Program-made: the position numbers and the translations under genes
Assembly: GCF_024713975.1 (NCBI RefSeq)
Contig: NC_091116.1
Span: 12,740,986-12,804,985 of the forward strand
Source: Paralichthys olivaceus
Lineage: Eukaryota > Chordata > Actinopteri > Pleuronectiformes > Paralichthyidae
Reading direction: 5' to 3'
Length of the DNA stretch: 64,000 nucleotides
The notes under the pieces: model-generated
The model's input: the letters and a program-made list of their open reading frames with translations, nothing else
Database searches by the model: none
Told to the model about the DNA's origin: nothing
In this document: piece after piece, positions 37,501 to 46,000 of the stretch
Layout: each line of letters opens with the position of its first letter
Numbering within the stretch: the first letter of the stretch is position 1

Positions 37501-37917
37501 GTCCTATATTTTTTCTTGAGAGGAAGAAAACAAATCATAAAGCAGGGATGTGATGGGAAAAACAAACAGACGCATAAAAAAAAGTAAATGTGTTTACAAG
37601 ACTCGTCCGCTCAAACATAAATCTTCCACACGCGACATGAAAAAGAACCAAAAATGTCGAACGGGTTGATTTTATGAAAGTAAAGTCTGTGAGCAGATTC
37701 TTTTCAGCACACACACACACACAGAACATTATTTAATCCTGTTTTTATCCACTTTTGTATGAACCTGTATCAGGTATCAGCACAGAAAGCCAATCAGAGC
37801 CCGGAGGGAAGGCCGTCACTCACCTTTCTTGGTATCTTCCTGGCAGGTCACAGTGATCACCTGAGCCAAGGCGAGGGCCAGGCACACAGTAATCCCAGAG
37901 CGTAACGAGGGGCCCAT
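21414..37917 (-). CDS. col5a2: Fibrillar procollagen alpha-2(V)-like chain with five VWC domains
   Basis: Fifty-eight coding exons on the minus strand splice to 5382 bases, an exact multiple of three: 1793 aa. Order: signal exon (1-31), five VWC domains (about 32-389), short collagenous N-propeptide (390-466), telopeptide with [10 protein letters not shown] (467-491), a main triple helix of exactly 1014 residues (492-1505), and a fibrillar C-propeptide (to 1793). Extracellular matrix procollagen that would co-assemble into heterotypic fibrils. I favour COL5A2 over COL3A1, COL1A1 and COL2A1 from the telopeptide, the [14 protein letters not shown] interruption and the C-propeptide ([41 protein letters not shown]). 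Human COL5A2 has 54 exons, about 1499 aa and one VWC; four extra VWC exons account for the difference. It is head-to-head with pjvk. Teleosts may have two copies (a/b); I cannot tell which this is. Confidence 0.9.
22673..30341 (-). other. col5a2: col5a2 main triple-helix exons (42 exons)
   Basis: All exons are multiples of 9 (45, 54, 99, 108 or 162 bases), begin with a Gly codon and keep unbroken Gly-X-Y. From 5': 30297-30341, 30160-30213, 29997-30050, 29857-29910, 29648-29701, 29513-29566, 29345-29389, 29214-29267, 29064-29108, 28841-28894, 28504-28602, 28345-28389, 28151-28249, 28018-28071, 27814-27921, 27670-27723, 27472-27570, 27336-27389, 27098-27196, 26807-26860, 26657-26710, 26524-26577, 26222-26275, 26077-26121, 25875-25973, 25674-25781, 25506-25559, 25323-25376, 25146-25199, 24990-25043, 24728-24835, 24587-24640, 24428-24481, 24184-24345 (162), 23976-24083, 23773-23880, 23616-23669, 23424-23531, 23248-23301, 23018-23125, 22876-22929, 22673-22780. 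They give 996 residues; 18 more in exon 22249-22588 complete 1014. Confidence 0.9.
30430..31362 (-). other. col5a2: col5a2 minor helix and N-telopeptide exons
   Basis: Exons 31346-31362 (17 bases), 31227-31259 (33), 31106-31138 (33), 30795-30848 (54), 30598-30690 (93) and 30430-30504 (75). The 17-base exon restores phase 0 after the last VWC exon. The next four encode a short Gly-X-Y helix with one break (GDIPYVVG); the last encodes the N-proteinase site region and telopeptide [15 protein letters not shown], whose lysine is the likely cross-link residue. Confidence 0.85.
31586..34654 (-). repeat. col5a2: array of five VWC-domain exons in col5a2
   Basis: In transcription order: VWC1 34442-34654 (213 bases), VWC2 33208-33423 (216), VWC3 32817-33023 (207), VWC4 31890-32108 (219), VWC5 31586-31804 (219). 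Every exon is phase 1 to phase 1, so any copy can be gained, lost or skipped without a frameshift. Each encodes a complete ten-cysteine VWC with the shared core [12 protein letters not shown] or WNPEPC/WKPEPC and GECCPVC or GQCCPVC. Copies 1-3 share the WSPEPCRVC core and copy 4 is close to them (WNPEPCRIC); copy 5, next to the helix ([20 protein letters not shown]), is closest to the single mammalian COL5A2 VWC. Introns between copies are 1018, 184, 708 and 85 bases. VWC modules in procollagens and chordin-like proteins are known to bind BMP/TGF-beta ligands. Confidence 0.92.
32269..32341. repeat. inverted repeat, 13-base perfect arms
   Basis: Arms CCCTATGTGTAGA (32269-32281) and TCTACACATAGGG (32329-32341) with a 47-base AT-rich loop, inside the intron between VWC3 and VWC4. 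It could be a MITE remnant or an intronic stem-loop. Confidence 0.8.
34655..37823 (-). other. col5a2: col5a2 intron 1 (3.2 kb)
   Basis: The longest intron of the gene, as is common for fibrillar collagens, where first introns often hold enhancers. I see no exon in it. It contains a strong ZNF143-type motif (35325-35343), T and G homopolymers (37329-37342, 37207-37215) and a short CA run (37709-37722). Confidence 0.7.
35325..35343 (-). promoter_or_regulatory. ZNF143/SBS-like motif in col5a2 intron 1
   Basis: The minus strand reads ACTACACTTCCCATGATGC, one or two changes from the long ZNF143/THAP11 element ACTACAATTCCCAGCATGC. A 19-base motif this close is unlikely by chance; these sites usually mark promoters or loop anchors. 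Nothing else nearby looks like a promoter. Confidence 0.5.
37824..37917 (-). other. col5a2: col5a2 signal-peptide exon
   Basis: ATG at 37915-37917 (minus strand), 31 codons ending in phase 1 at a good donor. It encodes [20 protein letters not shown] then [11 protein letters not shown], a hydrophobic signal peptide followed by a cleavage-compatible TCQ and a charged tail. The start was chosen because it directly precedes the hydrophobic core and the exon joins in frame to VWC1. Confidence 0.85.
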
Positions 37918-38440
37918 GTCTGGATGCCAGACATACAGCGTCCTCACACACAGCCTCCGCAAACACACACGAGGAAGTCAGAGCGAGCCCGATCCCGGGC
38001 TACAGCATCCAGACTGAGAAATCCAAAAATCCCTGAGAGGAAGAGGCTCCTGGACGAGAGATGACTGCCAACTGAGACCAGCAGGGGCCCCCCCACATCT
38101 CTCCCTCCCACTCTCACTCTCCTCCTTCATCACTTTTTTCTTAGCTCAAGGCCAGCCTCCTCCTCCTCCTCCTCCTCCTCTTCTGTCAGATGCAAGAGAA
38201 GATGAGGCAAATTAAAGGCTGCGTTAAACGAGGGCTGCATGATGCTATATTTCATTTTTCTTTGAAAGATGAAGTTGAGATTTTCTTTCGTCTCGTGATT
38301 TTGCCGCTTCCACGAGTCCAAGATTAAAATGTAGGATTCATGTTTTCTGGATCTGAAGAACTAAATGTTTCTCGTCTCCTGACGACTCAAAGCAAACTTT
38401 TTTATGTTCATGAAACATGAAGCAGAACTTGTTTTAAAAA

Positions 38441-38490
38441 GTGAAGTGTAAGACTTTGGATCAGAAGATCGAGGGTTCGATTCCCTTCAT
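38441..38490 (+). pseudogene. tRNA-Arg 3'-half remnant
   Basis: AAGACTTTGGATCAGAAGAT followed by CGAGGGTTCGATTCCCTTC matches the anticodon loop through T-arm of eukaryotic tRNA-Arg(TCG) (standard form GACTTCGGATCAGAAGAT..GAGGGTTCGAATCCCTTC). The T-arm stem GAGGG/CCCTT and the B-box GGTTCGATTCC are intact. The anticodon triplet would now read TTG, and no D-arm, A-box or acceptor 5' strand precedes it, so it is not a functional tRNA. Confidence 0.7.
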
Positions 38491-39458
38491 TCTTTTGGTT
38501 GTTTCGTGATCAATACTTCAGAACTCACGTAGAAACCAGTTTGATTAAATCCTCAGATAAACACGACACTCGTGACCTTTGGCAAAGACACATGATCTCG
38601 AACATCCAGTTCATAAAGAAGAAAGTGCAGAAGCTGATGGAGGAAGTGTCTTCTTCATCTGCTTCAGCCTCCGTCCCCAGAGGCTCAGCTCCGCTCCTCC
38701 GCTCCTTAATGACAAATCGGTCTGTTCCTCCGGCACCTTCGACACTTCCTGACCGGCTCTGCAGAGGAAACACCCGAGAACCGCTTCACGCTGCAGAATC
38801 GTCACAGTAACGAGGCTCAGATGAGCCGGAGTCACTTGAAATCATGATATTCTGTGAAGGGAGAGCGGCAGCGGAGACGACGGCACAGACTTCATGTTTT
38901 TGTTTTGTGTTGTCCTCCACCTCCGGGACGTCACCTCAGGGACGGACGAGCTCTGACCTGGAAAACACATCAGATGAGTCTGCACGATGAAAACAGATGA
39001 GGAGGAAGATGTGGGTCAGCAGGCGAGTTTCAGGTGGAGACACAAACAGACAAAATATGTTTCATTTCAAGGAATTCATCAACGATTCTGCTGCAGAACA
39101 AGAAAACTGTTGAGCAGCATCTCACATCATATGAAAGAAATAAAGTTGTAGATCTCAGAAATTAAAGTGAGATGAATAAATTCTGTTTCATTCAGCTCTT
39201 AGACCCTAACACGACATATAGATGCTTTAAATCAAACTGTTTCATCCTGTTTAATAAGAAGTGTTTGAACATCAGGCTGCGTGACTCAAGTGTAAATTCG
39301 TCCTTGAGTCAAACTTTGGAGGTTTTTTTTGTCCGTGAAGTGAAATTACAGGGAGAGTTTGTTGTACAGAAGCTAATACTGACCACGTCTCACATGTGGG
39401 ACGTAAAACATACAGGCTATTTGTGGACATGTGGACGAGACAGCAGCGTGACCACAGG

Positions 39459-39471
<13 letters not shown>

Positions 39472-39510
<39 letters not shown>
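39472..39510. repeat. (AG)n microsatellite after a short (AC)n
   Basis: About 19 AG units directly following a short AC run (39461-39471), a compound microsatellite. Confidence 0.95.
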
Positions 39511-39512
<2 letters not shown>

Positions 39513-39707
39513 GGACGTTATCCAAAGTAAAAAAAGCTGCAGAGAAGAAACATGAGATGTTAGAAAAACCACAGAGACATGTCTAAAAAAAAAAAAAAAT
39601 CACAATCCAGACGTTTTTTTCACCAGAAACCAGATGTTTCATGTATCACAAGTGGAACAAGCTGCGTCTCCAGGTCATCGTTTGTAAAGTCATGAAATGT
39701 AACGTGC

Positions 39708-39710
<3 letters not shown>

Positions 39711-39762
<52 letters not shown>

Positions 39763-39870
39763 AGCAGCACAAATTAAACCCACGACTAAAACAGCTGCTG
39801 AAAAGTGTCATTTGTTTTTCCAGCTGATTTATCAGGTGACAGGAAGCAGCAGGTTCACAGTGAGCAGGTG

Positions 39871-39915
<45 letters not shown>
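39711..39915. repeat. inverted microsatellite pair (TG)22 ... (AC)22
   Basis: TG repeat at 39711-39755 and AC repeat at 39872-39915, separated by about 116 unique bases. Since AC is the reverse complement of TG (shifted by one), the two arms form a roughly 44-base inverted repeat able to fold into a long hairpin or cruciform. It ends about 127 bases before the pjvk start codon. Confidence 0.9.
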
Positions 39916-39917
<2 letters not shown>

Positions 39918-40041
39918 CGTCCCATATTGTCTTACACACCACCTGCATTATTCACCACGAGCGTGAAAGAGAACTCCTGAGGTTCCTCACTGAGACGAGG
40001 TCGACAAACACCAGCGGTGAGTTCAGTGCCTCAACGCTGAA

Positions 40042-42103
40042 ATGTTCGCCGCAGCCACTAAGAACTTTGTGAAGCAGGTGGGAGACACCGGGAGGTTGAT
40101 CCCCGTCCCGAGCCTGAGCGAGGCCGACCGGTACCAGCCGCTCAGCCTGGTCACCAGGAAGAGAAGGAGGCACCTGTGGAAGAAGAACAAGTTCGCCTCC
40201 ACGGCCTTCTCCCTGAAGGACATCCTGGTGGGAGAGAAGGAGATCACAGCAGGTAACGAGGGTCACGACAGATCTCACGGGATCTGTTAGAGGATCCTCT
40301 TTTTTTAAAAATGTTTTTAATGGAAGAGCGACTCCATCAAATTGAAATATTCCAACATTTCATAGTTTGGATTTTTATCTGTGGGAGAAATAATGTGCAG
40401 GTGGAACAATGTCCGGATTAAATTCAGGTTATCATTCGTATTATAGATGTATTTAAAAACACTGCATCACATGAATACATGAATCCTGCATCTGCAAAAA
40501 CACAAATGGATTTAAATGATTTACTTTCAGTTAAAACACTAGCTGCTTTATGACTTCTGATTATTTTACTGTGGGCGACGTAGAGATAATTTAATTATTA
40601 TTCTTCTCACGTCTGCAGAGTAAATAATGATTTTACTAAAATACAACATGTTGTTATTTTACAGGCGTCTCTTCTTATCAGCTCCTCAACTACGAGGACA
40701 AATCTGACGTGGCCCTCAACGGTCGCCTTGGAAACCACATCATCAACGACGTTGGCTTCAACATCAGCGGCTCGGACTCCGTGGCCGTCAAGGCCTCGTT
40801 CGGCATCGTGACCAAACACGAGCTGGAGGTGCCCACGCTGCTGCGGGAGCTCAACTCCAGGTATCCCAGCATGCACTGTGTCAAATCGTCACGGTATCAC
40901 TTCAAAATGTAGATTTGACTGTTTCAGGTTTTTGGCTTTTTCTCCTGTGACACCTTGACACGTGACCTTTGACCTCAGTGTGACAGAGGGAACATGAGAG
41001 GGGGGGGGGGGGGTTCTGCGTGGATGAATAAATGATCGTGTTACCCGACACTGACACACACACACACTAGACTGGAGGTGTTTCACATGATTGGTGTCAG
41101 ATCTACACGACCGGAGATCAGAGTTCACCGGTGTGTTGTCTCTCAGGAAAGTGGACCTGGATCACTGCCTGGTCCGTCAGTCGAAGGAGAGCCGGCGCTG
41201 CGTCCTCTGCGTGGTCGTGGAAAGCATCCGCACCACGCGGCAGTGCTCCCTGACCGTCCACGCCGGGATGAGAGGCACCACCATGAGGGTAAAGGCCTCA
41301 AAATCCAAATTCTGCCGGTGTTCAGGTCCCGGAGTTTAATTTGTGTCGTCACAGTTTCAGATCGACGACGGGAGGAACCCCAGAGGTCGAGACAAGGCCA
41401 TCGTCATCCCGGCTCACACCACCATCGCCTTCAGCGTCTGTCAGCTGTTTGTTCGACTGGACGGGCGGCTCGGTACAACCACACACACACACACACACAC
41501 ACACACAGTGCGTTTGAAAGAGTCTTCTTCTGCTCTAAAGTTAGAGTCGGCACCAAAAGCTGTCTTCTGCTGTTTTCTTCTTTCAGATATCTGCGTTGCT
41601 CCGGAGTCTCAGGGCGGATTTGAGCGGGAGCAGATGCGGGAGCAGCTCGGAGGCTTCATCGGTCACTTCTCAATGGGTCGACTGCGCCGCTTCCTGTCCG
41701 GGATCATCTACGGAAACCCCTTCAGAGCAGGTACGATGAAAACCTCTGCTGCACAATGAGTTATTCCTGCATCGCTCTCTCCTGATCCATCTCCTGCGCA
41801 GACGACCGGACGTTTGAGGAGCTCACCCACTCCGACACCTACATGGACGACATGGTGACGGACTACTATGAGAAAGCCGCCAGCATGACGGACGTGTCCA
41901 CGGCCTACCTGAGGGAAAACACCCACACACGGGTCAACCTCCTCAAGCACAACATCCCGAAGGGCCCCTGCGCGCTGTGCGGCATGGGGAACCAGCGGCG
42001 GGAAACCGTGTACGGCTGCCTGGAGTGCTCCGCCGGAGGCCAAAAATATGTCCGCCTGCACGTGGTGCCCTGCTTTGACCTCTGGCACAAAACGCTTCGG
42101 TGA
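40042..42103 (+). CDS. pjvk: Pejvakin (gasdermin-family protein DFNB59)
   Basis: Six coding exons: 40042-40252, 40665-40860, 41147-41288, 41355-41472, 41587-41730, 41802-42103; 371 codons, 370 aa (human 352). The start [15 protein letters not shown] matches the family and the ATG (40042) is in good context. Further family blocks are [92 protein letters not shown] and [20 protein letters not shown]. The C-terminal half ends in a CxxC...CxxC cluster (Cys327, Cys330, Cys343, Cys346) conserved in pejvakin and absent from other gasdermins. Pejvakin is needed for hearing and has been placed at peroxisomes and stereocilia rootlets, with a proposed redox-sensing role. The region around residues 222-270 looks longer and more divergent than in mammals, which accounts for the extra length. 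Not a pore-forming gasdermin by sequence. Confidence 0.93.
41479..41507. repeat. (CA)n microsatellite in pjvk intron 4
   Basis: About 14 AC units starting only six bases after the donor of exon 41355-41472, so it occupies the start of the intron; length variation there could affect splicing. Confidence 0.9.
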
Positions 42104-42172
42104 AACAAGAGGAACTCTGACACGTGGGAGGAGCTTTGTTTTGTTCAACTGTCACTGTTTTTCACATGTTTG

Positions 42173-42178
42173 AATAAA
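42173..42178 (+). terminator. pjvk: polyadenylation signal AATAAA, pjvk
   Basis: AATAAA 70 bases after the pjvk stop, giving a very short 3' UTR. Confidence 0.65.
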
Positions 42179-42909
42179 AACCATGAAAACTGGACTTTGA
42201 AAACGTCCGTGAACCGTCACTCCAACACGAGCCAACTTCCCCAGAGAACGACGTGAACTCTTTGCCGTCTCTCACTTTTACCCAGTGTCGATTTCCGTTT
42301 GTCCTCTGGCCCCGGCTCGGTTCCACACGTGTGTGCCGCGTGGCCGCGATTAATTATTCAGCAAGGGCATTAAAAATGGACGTGAGGGGTCGTGTGAAGA
42401 AAGAACGACCTGGTGTTGATCTGGTTCAAGAAACTGGTTTATGAAGATAATCAGTGCGTGAGCAGACGTTGTAGTTTTATGAATAAAAGTGAATACATTT
42501 TTACTTTCCTAAGTTTTAATCAGCTTTTAACCTAAATTTAGTTTCTCTTGCCTTGGGTGCCATGAAAGATTCTCTATAAATTATCATTATTATTATTTAT
42601 AAGGAAGAATAGAATGAATAAATCCATCATACTTTGAAAACGAAGTAAAAAAAATAGCCATATTATGATATTCAGTGTGTTTTTAAGGATATTAAAAATA
42701 CTTTTAAAGGGTATTAATATAAAAACAAAACGATCCACGTTGTGTTTAAATTATACTTTAATTTCCTTGTCATTTACTACCTATAAATATATTTATATAA
42801 GAAAGTATTTTTAAAGTATTTGAGAAAAGAAAGGTGCTCTCATCTTGGACTGGTTTCTCCTCCCCGCCGCCTGAGGGCGCTGTCTCTTTGCGTTGTCGCT
42901 CAGCTCAAG
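42179..42909. other. spacer between pjvk and pwp2
   Basis: AT-rich spacer of about 730 bases, then a more GC-balanced region leading to the pwp2 promoter. No gene seen. A region near 42570-42600 is rich in ATTATT units. Confidence 0.6.
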
Positions 42910-42918
42910 CCGGAAGTG
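42910..42918 (+). promoter_or_regulatory. ETS-type site CCGGAAGTG upstream of pwp2
   Basis: CCGGAAGTG, a consensus ETS/GABP site, 146 bases before the pwp2 ATG. ETS sites of this type are common in TATA-less promoters of ribosome-biogenesis and other housekeeping genes, which fits the downstream gene. Confidence 0.45.
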
Positions 42919-43063
42919 CAAAGTGTCAACACAACTCAAACACGTGTGGAGGCAGAGAGGAAGACGCATGCGTCACAGCGGCTCTGCAGTTTTATTTACA
43001 CGATTCAATGGTTCGATGACCAACAGAAGAGAAACGCTCCGAGTCTGAGGAAGATTAATCAAA

Positions 43064-46000
43064 ATGAAGTTCGCTTACAGAGTGAGTACGAGACTGTTAG
43101 CTGCCGTTAGCCACTGGGAGCTAACTCCACTGCATTGTGTGTATGGGAAGCAACGTTAGCCCAAACCTCGTTCAGTATTTGCTAAATTCCAGATGTTCTT
43201 GCTTCTCGCTCCTGATTAAAAACCGCTCAGCACGTTTTAAAGTTAAACTCTGGTTTGTTAGCATTCGCACTAAAATTCGGCTAAAGCTAAAACAGCATTT
43301 GTTTACATTATTTCATTAATAATTGAATGTGTTCCCGGTGTGTTTTCTCTCTCGACCAGGAAGTTCTGAGTGATTTACTGAATAATCCTCTGTGTGTTTC
43401 TGTAGTTCTCTAATCTGCTCGGTGCAGTTTATCGTCAGGGGAACTTGAGTTTCTCTAAAGATGGAAACGCTGTGATCAGTCCTGTTGGAAACAGAGTCTC
43501 AGTCTTCGACCTGAAGAAGTAAGTCACCAAATTATAAAAAACATGGAGGAAGGTAAATCAAATGTTCTGCAGGATATCATGTATGAGCAAACAGGGACAA
43601 ATATGGTAAATATTAAAGATGTGCTACTTTCACTTGAAGACGTCATGAAACCAAAATAACACTGAGATATTTCCTCTTTTGTCTTCTAGCAACACGTCTG
43701 AGACGTTACCCATCTCCACCTCAAAGAACATATCATGTGTGGGAGTCTCTCCTGATGGGAACGTGGCGATAGTAGTGGATGAAGGCGAGCGAGCTGAATG
43801 ACGCTTTCCTATAATGTGATGTCTAATAAAAAAAAACAATTTGATCAGGAGTTTGTTTCCTACAAGAATCCAAATGTGTTTCTGTGCAGATGGTGCAGCC
43901 CTGTTGGTCAGTCTCGTCACCCGCGCCGTCCTCCATCACTTCCACTTTCACAAGCCTGTGAGCAGCATCCGTTTCTCACCTGACGGCAGGTAAGAAGTTA
44001 AATTTGGCTGCTCCTATTAAACTTCAACATTTCACCGGCATTCATCAACAAAAATGATGCTGAACTTTTGTCCTTTTACGTCTCAGGAAGTTTGTTGTGA
44101 CGAAGGATAATGTTGCTCTGATGTACCACGCTCCTGGGAAGCAGCGCAAGTTCAACGCCTTCGTGTTGGACAAGAGCTACTACGGTCCGTACGATGAAAC
44201 CACCTGCATCGACTGGACGGACGACTCCAAGTGAGTACGAGGAAAAACAGGTGGACGGATATTGAAGCAAAGAGCTGATTAAAAATAAGGGAATCTTGGT
44301 TTTCCCTCAGGTGTTTTGTGGTGGGCAGCAAAGACATGTCCACGTGGGTGTTCGGTGCCGAGCGCTGGGCCAACCTCATCTACTACTCCCTGGGTGGACA
44401 CAAGGACATGATCGTGGGCTGTTTCTTCGAGAAGGACAGTCTGGATGTGAGTTTTTTTCTTCCTTCCTCTACTTTGGGATTTACTCTCAACAGATAAATG
44501 TGGTTTTACATAAAATATTAGACAGAAAATAAAGAGAAACTTGAATCTGTGTCTCCAGTTGTACACTGTGAGCCAGGACGGGACGCTGTGTGTGTGGGAG
44601 AGCGACACCGAGCTGGATGGCCTCGTCCTGAAGAAGAGCCGGGACAAACCGGAGCCACTGAAACAACGAGATGAAGGAGAAGAGGAGGAGGAGGAGGAGA
44701 GGCTGGAAGGAGAAGAGGGAGAGGTCATCAGAGGGAAAGCTGAACCCCCCAAAGAGAAGAAGACAAAGAACGTTCGATACAAGCAGCTGAGCAAGTAAGA
44801 AGTTAAATAGTTAAATAGAGTTTAGAAGAAGAATTGAAAAGCAGCTTCATTTTATTTCTTTTTTTTCCATCTGCAGACACTTCTTCAACAAGGAGGGCAA
44901 TTTTAACAACCTGACCTCTGCCGCCTACCACAAGCCCACTCACATCCTGGTCACTGGTTTCGCCTCCGGTGTCTTCCACCTGCACGAACTCCCAGAATTC
45001 AACCTGATTCATTCCCTCAGGTGAGAGAAACATTACGTTTAGCTGCGGAGTTAAAAGAATCAACCCTCAGAACTCTGCTGCCGTAGAAATGTTCATATCT
45101 GTAAATTCTATTCATCCTAAACTAAAAGGGTTTGTCCATAATAAATCCTGAATTTGTGTTTATTTTCTCTTCAGTATTTCAGATCAGAGAATTGCTTCAG
45201 TGGCCATAAACAGCTCTGGAGACTGGATCGGCTTTGGTTGCTCGGGTAAGAGTTCAGTGTGCGTCTCTGGGTCGTCGCCGCAGGGATTCATGGTTTCCTG
45301 CTGACTGATCGTCTTATTGCATTCCTTGGATTTTGGGGGGCTTTTGTTTCAGGGATGGGTCAGCTGCTGGTGTGGGAGTGGCAGAGCGAGTCGTACGTCT
45401 TCAAGCAGCAGGGACACTTCAACAACATGGCGTCCCTGGCTTACTCTCCGGACGGACAGCACGTCGCGACAGGAGGCGACGATGGAAAAGTGAGTGTGTC
45501 ACGTCTTCTAGTTTGGCCATTTCTCAAATTTAATTTGTAGAATGATGAGGTTTCTAGGTTTCTCGTTTTGAAATCTGACGTCAGACTGTGGTTTCCCTCC
45601 CTCAGGTCAAAGTGTGGAACACCAACAGTGGCCTTTGCTTTGTCACCTTCACCGAGCACAGCAGCAGCATCACCAACGTCACCTTCACCTCCAGCGGCTT
45701 CGTCATCGTCAGCGCTTCTCTGGACGGGACGGTGCGAGCGTTCGACCTGCACAGGTGAAGTAAAGCTCGTCCGCCTCCAGGATTTAACAGAGAGGGACAC
45801 TGAGGGGAAACAGGGGGAAGCAGAATGTGTTTGTGACGTCTGCTCTGTGCACCTGTGTGATTTACAGGTACAGGAACTTCCGGACGTTCACCTCGCCTCG
45901 GCCTGCGCAGTTCTCCACCCTCGCGGTCGACAGCAGCGGAGAGTTGGTGAGCGCAGGAGCCCAGGACTCGTTCGAGATCTTCCTGTGGTCCATGCAGACC

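Larger units (their letters stand above)
37918..40041. other. head-to-head intergenic region col5a2-pjvk
   Basis: About 2.1 kb between the divergent start codons of col5a2 and pjvk. It should hold the col5a2 5' UTR (near 37.92-38.1 kb) and both promoters. Seen in it: a CTC run (38157-38179), a tRNA-Arg 3'-half remnant, an AG run (39472-39510) and an inverted TG/AC microsatellite pair. No TATA box with convincing placement was found. Confidence 0.55.

Noticed and set aside
21414-37917. COL3A1 or COL2A1 identity for the collagen
   Set aside because: Telopeptide [11 protein letters not shown], the minor helix GDIPYVVG break and the C-propeptide blocks fit COL5A2 best, and the exon total equals the COL5A2 number plus four VWC exons.
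38441-38490. functional tRNA gene
   Set aside because: Only the 3' half is present; no D-arm, A-box or pairing acceptor strand exists upstream.
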